This document shows positions 54,798-63,140 of a stretch of DNA of 64,000 nucleotides, in pieces. Each line of letters opens with the position of its first letter. Positions within the stretch are counted from its first letter, which is position 1. Below the pieces are notes generated by a model. The model was not told the DNA's origin and did no database searches. It saw only the letters and a list, made by a program, of their open reading frames with translations. The DNA is from Microcystis aeruginosa W13-11 (GTDB taxonomy: Bacteria; Cyanobacteriota; Cyanobacteriia; Cyanobacteriales; Microcystaceae). The stretch spans positions 30,057-94,056 of the forward strand of contig JAADBR010000016.1 of assembly GCA_009995705.1 (NCBI GenBank). The letters are read 5' to 3'. The position numbers were made by a program, and so were the translations under genes.

Positions 54798-55292
54798 ATG
54801 AAGGGCGATCCGGCTGTATTGAAGAAAGTGTCTGTCAGTCTTCCTTTTGGTATTGGTTCAGCCGAATGGGAGGCAGATCCGACTGAGAGAAGGGCTGCAT
54901 GGTCACTTTATGTGGAATTGGTGACGCGCATTGCTGTAGAGCCACTGGAGGGTGAAGAAGGGCTGCTGCGTGAGGCTTTGAACTCCCTGTATAGTTTATT
55001 TGGGACAACCCGCGAGATTCTCAAGGAAGCTGGTCCCGATGTGGGGGCTTCTCGCAATTCAGTGGGCGGTATTGCGATCGCTGTCCTGAATCGGGGGTTG
55101 CGCCGTTTTCTAGCCAAGTGGCATCCTCGCTTACAGGTTTGGGAAGCGAAGCGTCCTGCTGATGTCAGTCCCAAGGAATACGAGCAGCAATGGATAGAAG
55201 AACTTGAATTGCGAAGGGAGTTAGAGGCTCTCAGGCAGGATTTAAGTCGGTATGCACTGGCTCTAGCAGAGATTGCTGGGGTTGAAAATTAG
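54798..55292 (+). CDS. Uncharacterised protein paired with TIR genes, 164 aa
   Basis: The family is not known to me. It starts MKGDPAVLKKVSVSLPFGIGSAEWEADPTERRAAWSLYVELVTRIAVEPLEGEEGLLREALNSLYSLFGTTREIL. The middle is SRNSVGGIAIAVLNRGLRRFLAKWHPRLQVWEAKRP, and it ends in a long acidic/basic helix (LELRRELEALRQDLSRYALALAEIAGVEN). All of it appears helical and cytoplasmic. The TIR-TPR gene begins 17 nt after the stop. A 14-codon relic of its 3' end lies just before the second TIR gene at 57.73 kb. It therefore travels with TIR genes and may regulate or sense for them. Confidence 0.8.
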   Translation: MKGDPAVLKKVSVSLPFGIGSAEWEADPTERRAAWSLYVELVTRIAVEPLEGEEGLLREALNSLYSLFGTTREILKEAGPDVGASRNSVGGIAIAVLNRGLRRFLAKWHPRLQVWEAKRPADVSPKEYEQQWIEELELRRELEALRQDLSRYALALAEIAGVEN

Positions 55293-55309
55293 ATTAGGAG
55301 TTTCTGGGA

Positions 55310-56188
55310 ATGTCTATTTTTATTAGCTACAGTCGTCAAGACCAAGCCTATGTAAATAAGCTGCTAGAGGCTCTTACAAAGCACGAATTGCCCTGGTGGT
55401 TAGATAACAAAATTGACTACGGGGATAAATGGACGAGGGAGATTGAAGAAAACCTCAGAAAAAGTCAGGTTTTTATGCTGGTAATGTCTCGTAACTTGGA
55501 AGCGTCTGAATGGGTACAGCGCGAACTGATTTTCGCACAACAACTAAAAAAGCCTATTTTCCCACTTTTGTTGGCTGGGGAACGATGGTTTCAAGTTATC
55601 AATATTCAGACAACTGATGTATTGGGAGGGGAATTGCCGCCTGCAAGTTTTTTTAATAGAATCCGATCTAAGTTAAATAATAAAACCAGTGAATTGACCG
55701 CCGAGGAGTGGTTTAAGCTTGGCAATAACAAGTCTGACTTAGGAGACAAGCAAGGTGCGATCGCTGACTACAATCAAGCCATTAAAATCAAACCCGACCT
55801 TGCAGAAGCCTACCTCGGTCGCGGGTTGGTCAGGTTTGACTTAGAAGACAACCAAGGTGCAATCGCTGACTACAATCAAGCCATTAAAATCAAACCCGAC
55901 CTTGCAGAAGCCCACCTCGGTCGCGGGTACGCCAAGGGTACATTAGGAGACAATCAAGGGGCGATTGCTGACTTCAATCAAGCCATTAAAATCAAACCCG
56001 ACTTGGCTGATGCCTACCGCAATCGCGGGTTAGCCAAGTCTAATTTAGGAGACAAGCAGGGTGCGATCGCTGACTACAATCAAGCGGCACAACTTTACGT
56101 GCAACAGAACACGATGGATAAATACCAATATACACTTGATCAAGTGAAAAGACTGGAAAAAGGATTTTGGGGAAGGTTGTTCTCATAA
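55310..56188 (+). CDS. TIR domain-TPR protein
   Basis: The 292-aa protein has an N-terminal TIR domain (residues 1 to about 120) and four TPR units (about 135-270). The TIR strands are visible: MSIFISYSRQDQAYVNKLLEAL, then SQVFMLVMSRNLEASEWVQREL, with the putative catalytic Glu72 in the WVQREL helix, as in NAD-cleaving TIR domains. The TPRs are nearly identical to one another, each about 34 aa (for example AIADYNQAIKIKPDLAEAY). No membrane segment is present. Bacterial TIR-TPR proteins can act in NAD depletion or nucleotide signalling. It is preceded by the 164-aa unknown. Confidence 0.85.
   Translation: MSIFISYSRQDQAYVNKLLEALTKHELPWWLDNKIDYGDKWTREIEENLRKSQVFMLVMSRNLEASEWVQRELIFAQQLKKPIFPLLLAGERWFQVINIQTTDVLGGELPPASFFNRIRSKLNNKTSELTAEEWFKLGNNKSDLGDKQGAIADYNQAIKIKPDLAEAYLGRGLVRFDLEDNQGAIADYNQAIKIKPDLAEAHLGRGYAKGTLGDNQGAIADFNQAIKIKPDLADAYRNRGLAKSNLGDKQGAIADYNQAAQLYVQQNTMDKYQYTLDQVKRLEKGFWGRLFS
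55738..56094 (+). repeat. 102-bp repeats encoding TPRs
   Basis: Within the TIR-TPR gene, three to four units of 102 bp share blocks such as ACAATCAAGCCATTAAAATC and AAACCCGACCTTGCAGAAGC without change. The low divergence at DNA level suggests recent amplification or gene conversion. Confidence 0.75.
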
Positions 56189-56246
56189 AAAATGGCTGTT
56201 ACTGAAATTAAAAAATCAAAATAAAGGACTGATGAATTAATCTATA

Positions 56247-56654
56247 ATGCAAGAGAAAGGAGCTATTAGCGGAAGGTTATTTGAACCACCTAAAGCGGGA
56301 GGTAAAATTCTTAAATTATCCTATCAAGAAGTAAAAATTACTGACAGAGGAGTTAATTTAGTTGAATTTCATGTCCGCAGATTTAATCCAGTAGGTCAAG
56401 CAGAACTGAAAATGGTAGAAAGGTTAAGAAAAGTAGCCCAAGGCAGACTTAAACCTGAAATGGTCGATTTAAGATTTTATACCCATGAATTGCGGGAGTA
56501 CATTAGATATAAAAAACTAGGCTATCCCACTGGACAGCCACCCGATCCAGATCTGGCTTACAAATTGTGGAATAATGTTCACACAGCAACTCTTGAAGAT
56601 TATGGTTTAAAAGAAGGATTTGGCGTTTTATTTCACCCAAGTATAGAGGATTAA
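56247..56654 (+). CDS. Uncharacterised protein, possible toxin C-terminal domain
   Basis: The 135-aa protein is not assigned with confidence. It starts with GAISGRLFEPPKAGGKILKLSYQEVKITDRGVNLVEFHVRRF and its C-terminal half is VDLRFYTHELREYIRYKKLGYPTGQPPDPDLAYKLWNNVHTATLEDYGLKEGFGVLFHPS. The second part recalls free-standing C-terminal domains of polymorphic toxins (H..E and N..HTATLEDY motifs), an impression I cannot check here. A winged-helix-like gene starts 2 nt downstream and could be a cognate immunity or regulatory gene. Confidence 0.65.
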   Translation: MQEKGAISGRLFEPPKAGGKILKLSYQEVKITDRGVNLVEFHVRRFNPVGQAELKMVERLRKVAQGRLKPEMVDLRFYTHELREYIRYKKLGYPTGQPPDPDLAYKLWNNVHTATLEDYGLKEGFGVLFHPSIED

Positions 56655-56656
56655 TC

Positions 56657-56911
56657 ATGAAAGATACCGTACAGTTAACCCAACTTGAATTGGTGCTTCT
56701 CCAATTAGTTGAAAAAGGAAAAGGAAAATGGAGTTGGTACGAATTAGCTAACGCACTTTCCCGCCGAGATGTTACTAGGGAACCTGATATGATGACAGTC
56801 TTAAAAAATCTTTGCCAGCGAGGCTTAGTCAAACGTTATGTGGAAAAAGAATCGCCGCGTGATCGTTGGGAATTGACTTCAAAAGGGGAGGCTTTGTTAA
56901 AAAATAGCTAA
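56657..56911 (+). CDS. Winged-helix-like small protein, possible immunity or regulator
   Basis: The 84-aa product reads LTQLELVLLQLVEKGKGKWSWYELANALSRRDVTREPDMMTVLKNLCQRGLVKRYVEKESPRDRWELTSKGEALLKN. This is a typical winged helix: helix, helix-turn-helix and the RWELTSKGEALL wing and final helix. It starts 2 nt after the preceding gene, so both are in one transcript. It may regulate its neighbour or neutralise it; neither is shown by the sequence. Confidence 0.75.
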   Translation: MKDTVQLTQLELVLLQLVEKGKGKWSWYELANALSRRDVTREPDMMTVLKNLCQRGLVKRYVEKESPRDRWELTSKGEALLKNS

Positions 56912-56973
56912 TGACAAACCGCAAGAAGATGGGGCTAAAGTTTGGGGAAAATAGCTTGAAGGTCTAAAATTGA

Positions 56974-57070
56974 TATAGCGGTATGCAGTCGGATGAGGTA
57001 TACTGCAACAAGCTATAAGGCAGTCTAGGCAAGACTTTGTCTGTATCTCACTCAAGCGAATACCGCTATA
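56974..57070. mobile_element. MITE-like element with 11-bp terminal inverted repeats
   Basis: TATAGCGGTAT and ATACCGCTATA are perfect inverted repeats 97 bp apart, flanked by TA. The interior has no frame. The right end lies 4 bp before the MNT gene start, so it may supply or disrupt the promoter. Confidence 0.75.
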
Positions 57071-57074
57071 AATT

Positions 57075-57392
57075 ATGAAAAAACTCGAAAAAATTATCAC
57101 AGAATTTCGCCAAGCACTAGAAAAAATCTATGGCGATAAATTAATAAACTTAGTTCTGTACGGTTCTCAAGCAAGAGGGGATGCAACAGAAGACTCTGAT
57201 ATTGATATCATGGTAATTTTTAAAAGTCCAGTTTCTCCTGGAGATGAAATTTTCCGTATGGGAGAAGTCAAAAATCAAATTAACCTTAAATACGATCAAC
57301 TCATCTCAGTTTTGCCCATATCTGAAGAAGATTTTTTGTGTAAAGATACTCCTTTATTAGAAAATATTCGCCGAGAAGGTATAGCTTTATGA
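57075..57392 (+). CDS. MNT-type nucleotidyltransferase (MntA antitoxin)
   Basis: The 105-aa protein is a minimal nucleotidyltransferase, normally the antitoxin of a HEPN-MNT module that adenylylates the HEPN toxin. The catalytic motif is GSQARGDATEDSDIDIMVIF (residues about 35-54, GS..D.D). It overlaps the HEPN gene by 4 nt (ATGA). The full domain appears intact. The HEPN partner is deleted internally, so MntA here may be orphaned in function. Confidence 0.88.
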   Translation: MKKLEKIITEFRQALEKIYGDKLINLVLYGSQARGDATEDSDIDIMVIFKSPVSPGDEIFRMGEVKNQINLKYDQLISVLPISEEDFLCKDTPLLENIRREGIAL

Positions 57393-57592
57393 ACCGCATT
57401 CAAACATTACTAAGTCTAGCTAAAGAAGAATTATATGCTGCTGAAATTTTGTTCGAAAATACTCTATATTGTGCTTGTATTTCTCGCGCATATTACTCAT
57501 TCACTCAACAACAAGCAAGCAAAACTTTAGAAAATACAAAATTATTTATTAGTGAAACTACCAAGTGGCTAGAGAATAATCAAATTCAGTAA
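57389..57592 (+). pseudogene. HEPN toxin with internal deletion
   Basis: The 67-aa frame begins like HEPN proteins of MNT pairs (MNRIQTLLSLAKEELYAAEILFENTLYCACISRAYYS) but then jumps to TQQQASKTLENTKLFISETTKWLENNQIQ. Members are usually about 120-130 aa. The central part with the RxxxxH RNase motif is missing, so the toxin should be inactive. The deletion keeps the frame open. Confidence 0.75.
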
Positions 57593-57728
57593 ATAAAAAC
57601 AATGAATAAGGAAAGAAGAGAAGCCAAGGGAAAACTAACCTTAAATCTTAAATCTAACATGAGTTCAATATGATTACAGAAAATATGGTAAAATACTCTT
57701 CTTGGGTAGAAACAGGGATAAAAATTAG

Positions 57729-57770
57729 TATGCACTGGCTCTAACAGAGATTGCTGGGGTTGAAAATTAG
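57729..57770 (+). pseudogene. 3' remnant of a second copy of the 164-aa gene
   Basis: The 42 nt encode YALALTEIAGVEN and a stop, nearly identical to the end of the 164-aa gene at 55251-55292. The following intergenic spacer (GGGTGGGAGTTTTTGAGA) also aligns with the one before the first TIR gene. It shows that the second TIR gene arose from a duplicated cassette. Confidence 0.85.
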
Positions 57771-57787
57771 GGTGGGAGTTTTTGAGA

Positions 57788-58732
57788 ATGTCCATTTTTA
57801 TTAGCTACAGTCGTCAAGACCAAGCCTATGTAAATAAGCTGGTACAGGCTCTTAAAAAGCAGAGATTGCCAGTGTGGTTAGATGACCGAATTGACTACGG
57901 GGATAAATGGCCGAGAGTGATTGAAGAAAATCTTAGAAAATGCCAAGTTTTTCTGCTAGTGATGTCTCCCCACTTTCGAAACTCTGATTGGGTAAACTGC
58001 GAATTGATCAAAGCTAAAGAGTTACAAAAGCCTATCTTCCCGCTTTTGTTGGAGGGTAGCCGCTTTTTAGAAGTTGGAAATATTCAGACAGTTGATGTAC
58101 AGGGAGGTAGACTACCGCCTGCTAATTTTTTTGATAGAATCCGAGCCAAATTAGGAAGTAAGGTTAACGTTCCTTCTCCTCGTAATGAAGTAGAACTCAA
58201 AAGTGAAAAAGGCGTTAACTACACTAAACTTCGTGACCTCCTAGCAGCAGGAAAGTGGAAAGAAGCAGACAGAGAAACAGGTAAAGTCATGTGTCAGGCG
58301 GCTGGAAGGACAAGCGAAGGATGGTTGAGAGAAGATGATATCCGTAGCTTTCCCTGTGAAGATTTGCGTACTATCAACCAACTCTGGCTGCATTACAGCG
58401 GGGGCAAGTTTGGCTTTAGCGTCCAAAAGGAAATCTATGAGAGTCTCGGATACACGAGAGTGTATAGAGATTATGAATGGCAAAAATTCGGCGATCGCGT
58501 CGGCTGGAAAAAAGGAGGGGAGTGGTTGAAATACTCTGACCTAACCTTTAATTTAGAGTTAGCCCCCTCAGCCCACCTCCCTGCTTTGGGGTGTGTAGGG
58601 TGTGAGCTTGTAGAGTTAGCCCCCCTGGAGAGGCTTGTTTGGGGATGTGGTAGCTTTTGGTTGGTGGTTTTTGAGCAGGGGGATTCAGCTTACTCTTTTC
58701 TCGCGCAAAGACTTGTAACCTGTAAGATATAG
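57788..58732 (+). CDS. TIR domain-GUN4 fusion protein
   Basis: The 314-aa protein has a TIR domain (1 to about 120) close to that of the TIR-TPR gene (MSIFISYSRQDQAYVNKLVQALKKQ), with Glu72 in SDWVNCELIKA. After a linker it carries a GUN4 domain from about residue 142: VNYTKLRDLLAAGKWKEADRETGKVMCQAAGR, then DIRSFPCEDLRTINQLWLHYSGGKFGFSVQKEIYESLG. GUN4 binds Mg-chelatase porphyrins in chlorophyll synthesis, but GUN4 domains also occur in cyanobacterial multidomain signalling proteins. The region after ELAPSAHLPALGCVG is less typical, with repeated LAP segments, and may be altered. ATG 57788 is chosen over a TTG two codons upstream. Confidence 0.85.
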   Translation: MSIFISYSRQDQAYVNKLVQALKKQRLPVWLDDRIDYGDKWPRVIEENLRKCQVFLLVMSPHFRNSDWVNCELIKAKELQKPIFPLLLEGSRFLEVGNIQTVDVQGGRLPPANFFDRIRAKLGSKVNVPSPRNEVELKSEKGVNYTKLRDLLAAGKWKEADRETGKVMCQAAGRTSEGWLREDDIRSFPCEDLRTINQLWLHYSGGKFGFSVQKEIYESLGYTRVYRDYEWQKFGDRVGWKKGGEWLKYSDLTFNLELAPSAHLPALGCVGCELVELAPLERLVWGCGSFWLVVFEQGDSAYSFLAQRLVTCKI

Positions 58733-58834
58733 CAACTTCACGCATTTTGTCAAGCTTACTTTTTAGGATTTCTAGAACGAATTCAGGGGCTTTTTTCCAA
58801 TTTGTTTAGTTCTTAATCTATTAATAAAAAAATC

Positions 58835-59062
58835 ATGACTAAATTATTAGAACTTGCTCTCAAAAAATTAGCTACTCTGCCAGCAGATCGACAGGAAAAT
58901 ATTGCTCAATTAATCCTTAAAGAAATAGGGGAAAATATAGAAAATGAGCCAATAAAAGACAATGATTCCCCATCTTTACCCCCATCTATTGGGATGGGAG
59001 CTAGTGGAATGTCTGACCTATCAACTCGTTGCGAGGAATTATTGTGGCAGGACGAAAGATAA
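58835..59062 (+). CDS. VapB-like antitoxin
   Basis: The 75-aa protein begins MTKLLELALKKLATLPADRQENIAQLILKEIGENIENEP and ends SGMSDLSTRCEELLWQDER. This resembles small cyanobacterial antitoxins that precede PIN-domain toxins. The toxin gene overlaps it by 19 nt, as expected of a translationally coupled pair. The DNA-binding region is the N-terminal helical part. Confidence 0.65.
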   Translation: MTKLLELALKKLATLPADRQENIAQLILKEIGENIENEPIKDNDSPSLPPSIGMGASGMSDLSTRCEELLWQDER

Positions 59063-59460
59063 TAGCAGATACCAGTGGAGTTATTGCCCTATTAGACCGA
59101 GACGATCAGTATCATTTTATTGTCGTAGAAGCGATCAGAAATCAGCAAGTTTTTGTGCCTGTGACGGTATTACCAGAAGTTGATTATTTAGCGACTAAAT
59201 ATCTCGGTGAAAGAGTAGCTAGAGCTTTTTTGATGGATATTACACAGAGAAAATATAGTTTGCTTCCCTTCGATTTAGAAGATTTAGAAAAAGCTCTTAA
59301 AATTATGACCCGTTATCAAGATTTACCGTTAGGCTTAGTTGATGCTAGTTTACTGGTCATGGCAGAACGCTATTATATTAACCAAATTCTGACATTAGAC
59401 CACAGACATTTCAATTTAATTCAATCCGATAACATGAGCTACTTTATCATTCTGCCTTAA
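59044..59460 (+). CDS. PIN-domain toxin (VapC-like)
   Basis: The 138-aa PIN ribonuclease starts at GTG 59044 after a GAGGA Shine-Dalgarno. Acidic residues of the active site are visible: D in IIADTSGVIALLDRDD, E in VTVLPEVDYLATKYLG, then D in GLVDASLLVMAERY and D in ILTLDHRHFNLI. The pattern is complete, so it should be active. The last 30 nt (DNMSYFIILP) are repeated at 54180-54209. Confidence 0.88.
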   Translation: MAGRKIIADTSGVIALLDRDDQYHFIVVEAIRNQQVFVPVTVLPEVDYLATKYLGERVARAFLMDITQRKYSLLPFDLEDLEKALKIMTRYQDLPLGLVDASLLVMAERYYINQILTLDHRHFNLIQSDNMSYFIILP

Positions 59461-59751
59461 ATATAAACTTGAGATGGCATCGGGAATCTTGATTTTATAC
59501 TGTCGTTTCAGTTGAATAGTCAGATCTTCAATTTCTCTCAATATGGGAATTAATTCAAACTGTGAGAGTAAATCTTCAATTATCTGCTCTTCTTCCTTAG
59601 ACAAAGTAGGAAAACTGAGTAACTCAATTCTGACAATTGGTGAGATAAAAATCTGATGCAAACTCAAAAAAGGTTGGGAGAAAAAAGAAGTAACTAGATT
59701 GTCATTGGCTAAATAATAAATAAAAATATTGGTATCATAGACGTATTTCAT
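59416..59751 (-). pseudogene. PIN-domain toxin truncated at its C-terminus
   Basis: The frame begins MKYVYDTNIFIYYLANDNLVTSFFS, a good PIN start. It continues SPIVRIELLSFPTLSKEEE and IKIPDAISSLYL, where a PIN domain normally continues with A..A...Y and a final D..F region. Here it reads into the reverse complement of the neighbouring vapC end (RQNDKVAHVIGLN). The junction is about 59460. The last third, including a catalytic Asp, is lost, so the toxin is probably inactive. Confidence 0.75.
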
Positions 59752-59945
59752 CCATCCCACTCCCGACGAAGAGTCTCTACATGAGATAGCATTGCCGCTT
59801 TTTTATCCTTAAGAATACCTTTGGCTTTAACCACCTTTTGATAATCTTTTTGCCAAAGCTGCAGCAGTGAATCTGGCACGTCTGCTGTAATAAAATTTTC
59901 ATCCTCAGCAATCAGATAATTCCTTGGTATTTTAATCAGTGGCAC
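59748..59945 (-). CDS. VapB-like antitoxin of the truncated PIN gene
   Basis: The 65-aa product reads PLIKIPRNYLIAEDENFITADVPDSLLQLWQKDYQKVVKAKGILKDKKAAMLSHVETLRREWDG, a likely antitoxin. Its stop overlaps the PIN start (ATGA). It remains intact although the toxin is truncated. Confidence 0.65.
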   Translation of the reverse strand: MPLIKIPRNYLIAEDENFITADVPDSLLQLWQKDYQKVVKAKGILKDKKAAMLSHVETLRREWDG

Positions 59946-60073
59946 AGCTTTTCTCCTAATACCAAACAGTATTTAATGTCTCTCTCTGTCATAGACCATA
60001 ATTATATATTATCATCACAAGTACGGTAGAGCCACCAAGCCAGGGAATATTCGGGTGATAAAACTAACTTTGT

Positions 60074-60499
60074 TTAATTTAGAGCGGGATTAAGTAATTC
60101 TACCTGACGGCGTAATGCTGCATCTATTAATTGCTTATCATTGGTAGCCAATGGTAAATCTAAGCGCAAAGCAAGTTCTAAGTAAGCAGCATCATAAGAA
60201 GCTAATTTTTGTTCTCTTGCTAGTGTTAAAGTCCTGCCAAAAGCTTGGACTGAAGTTAAAGAATCAATAGTAATAAGTAAAGACTGTAACCAATTAATCG
60301 ATGCTTGAGTTTGCTCGACCGTCATCCGATTTCTTCTTTCTGCGACTGGGAGATTATTGACAATCTCTAAAGACCAAATTTCGGGAACAAATGCTTCGGC
60401 GTTTGGCATTATGTCTAATACTGCGTTAGCATAATCGTTATCTTCATCGACCAAACACCAGCTAATTGCTACCGAACAATCTAAAACGAACTCAATCAA
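60074..60499 (-). CDS. PIN-domain toxin (VapC-like)
   Basis: The 141-aa PIN protein has all four acidic positions: D in FVLDCSVAISWCL, E in VPEIWSLEIVN, D in LASYDAAYLELALR, and D in PLATNDKQLIDAA. It starts with MIEFVLDCS and overlaps the upstream antitoxin gene by 4 nt. Length is normal. It is the second intact VapC in this island. Confidence 0.9.
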   Translation of the reverse strand: MIEFVLDCSVAISWCLVDEDNDYANAVLDIMPNAEAFVPEIWSLEIVNNLPVAERRNRMTVEQTQASINWLQSLLITIDSLTSVQAFGRTLTLAREQKLASYDAAYLELALRLDLPLATNDKQLIDAALRRQVELLNPALN

Positions 60500-60795
60500 A
60501 ACCGCCTCCCTTCTTCTCCCATGGCACGAATTTCACTTTTAGGTAAAGCTACAGTTTTTTGAAGGCGGCGCATTCCTGAAATAGCTTGGGTAATAGATTG
60601 CTCTACTACTGGGTTGCCCCAAGCATTATAGCGAGGTTTTCTTTCCTCTTTTCTACTTGCTAAATCTTCACTGACTTCTTGAACCGCTTCAACGGTTACT
60701 GTAACATTTACTTCAGTTTCTTTAAAATCGGACGGTATATCTAAATGTAAGATTCCATTTCTACCAATCTGAGAACGTAGTTTAATTGTTGGCAT
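60496..60795 (-). CDS. VapB-like antitoxin
   Basis: The 99-aa protein has an N-terminal beta-rich part (IKLRSQIGRNGILHLDIPSDFKETEVNVTVTVEAV) and a C-terminal helical part (PVVEQSITQAISGMRRLQKTVALPKSEIRAMGEEGRRF). It overlaps the PIN gene by 4 nt and is its likely antitoxin. A repeat (60835-60904) lies upstream. Confidence 0.8.
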   Translation of the reverse strand: MPTIKLRSQIGRNGILHLDIPSDFKETEVNVTVTVEAVQEVSEDLASRKEERKPRYNAWGNPVVEQSITQAISGMRRLQKTVALPKSEIRAMGEEGRRF

Positions 60796-60834
60796 ATTAA
60801 AACCTCGTATTGCCTCTTTATAAGCAGTAAAACG

Positions 60835-60904
60835 TAGGGTGCGTTAGACGGCAAAAATTGCTGATTTGACTTGAAGGTGACAATCCGTCGTAACGCAGCA
60901 CCTA
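60835..60904. repeat. Inverted repeat of the GGTGCGTTA family
   Basis: TAGGGTGCGTTAGACGG and TCCGTCGTAACGCAGCACC are complementary with two small mismatches, separated by about 30 nt. Similar GGTGCGTTA/TAACGCACC palindromes are common in cyanobacterial genomes as non-coding repeats. Confidence 0.65.
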
Positions 60905-60914
60905 TGATCAACAT

Positions 60915-61520
60915 TTACTCATACCGGCGGTTACGTTTGCGGATAATCCAGAGGATAAACCAGATAACCAGGACAAGTAGAGCTATTTTTGAGACGGGAG
61001 CCAGATATTCTTCCACAAGGGGGTAATTCTTCCCTAAAAAGTAACCTGCTGCCGTTAAAAAAACGACCCAGAGGGTCGTGCCGATGGTGGAGTAAACTAA
61101 AAAGGGAATCATCGCCATGTGATTCATCCCAGCGGGTAGGGAAATCAAAGTTCGTACTCCGGGGACCAAACGACAGAGTAAAACCGCTTTACTACCGTGA
61201 CGGTTGAACCATTGATTAGCTTTTTGAATATCCTTAGCGGAAACGGTAATCCATTTGCCGTATTTATCGGCTAGTTTTTCGATTTTTTCCTCATCCACAA
61301 CCCGACCGAGATAATACCAGGGTAGCGCTCCGACTACGGTTCCGACAATCCCCGCTACCACTGCCGGAATAAATTGCATTTGTCCCTCATGGACGGTAAA
61401 ACCGGCTAGGGGCATAATTAATTCCGAGGGAATGGGAGGAAAAAGATTCTCTAAAAACATTAATAGGGCTATGCCTAAATAGCCCATAGAAGTCATTGTA
61501 TTTGTAATCCATTCGGCCAT
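60915..61520 (-). CDS. DedA family membrane protein
   Basis: The 201-aa membrane protein is a DedA/VTT-domain member, implicated in lipid scrambling and proton-linked homeostasis. Motifs are LGIALLMFLENLFPPIPSELIMPLAG, GALPWYYLGRVVDEEKIEKLADKYGKWI, and NRHGSKAVLLCRLVPGVRTLISLPAGMNHM, with the FxRxxPGxR-type block intact. Four or so hydrophobic regions are present and a basic tail follows. Confidence 0.9.
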   Translation of the reverse strand: MAEWITNTMTSMGYLGIALLMFLENLFPPIPSELIMPLAGFTVHEGQMQFIPAVVAGIVGTVVGALPWYYLGRVVDEEKIEKLADKYGKWITVSAKDIQKANQWFNRHGSKAVLLCRLVPGVRTLISLPAGMNHMAMIPFLVYSTIGTTLWVVFLTAAGYFLGKNYPLVEEYLAPVSKIALLVLVIWFILWIIRKRNRRYE

Positions 61521-61564
61521 ATTCTTTTAGGATTTAGAAAACAGTTTTAAAGTAGAGTATTTTC

Positions 61565-61618
61565 AGTGAACTGACAACCGATAACTGATAACTGACAACC
61601 GGTAACTGATAACTGATA
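61565..61618. repeat. Short tandem repeat tract downstream of ahcY
   Basis: GAACTGACAACCGATAACTGATAACTGACAACCGGTAACTG-type 7-bp units fill the gap between ahcY and the dedA promoter region. It has the same repeat unit as the nrt spacers. Confidence 0.65.
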
Positions 61619-62908
<1,290 letters not shown>

Positions 62909-63140
62909 TTAAATACAAGCCTCGGCTATTGGTTGATTTAACTTAACATTGTCTGGGTATTTTGGCTAATGTCAAGCTTTTGGCTGGTTTTTTATATAGG
63001 AAAAAATTATCAATACCTTGCTAACCTATCCAAAAATCGGTACATTGTCTCTATTTCGGGTAATTATATAGTACATTAAAACTACTGTATGATCTAAATT
63101 GAAGCTAAAAATCTCTATCTCGTGATGACAAGATAAACCG

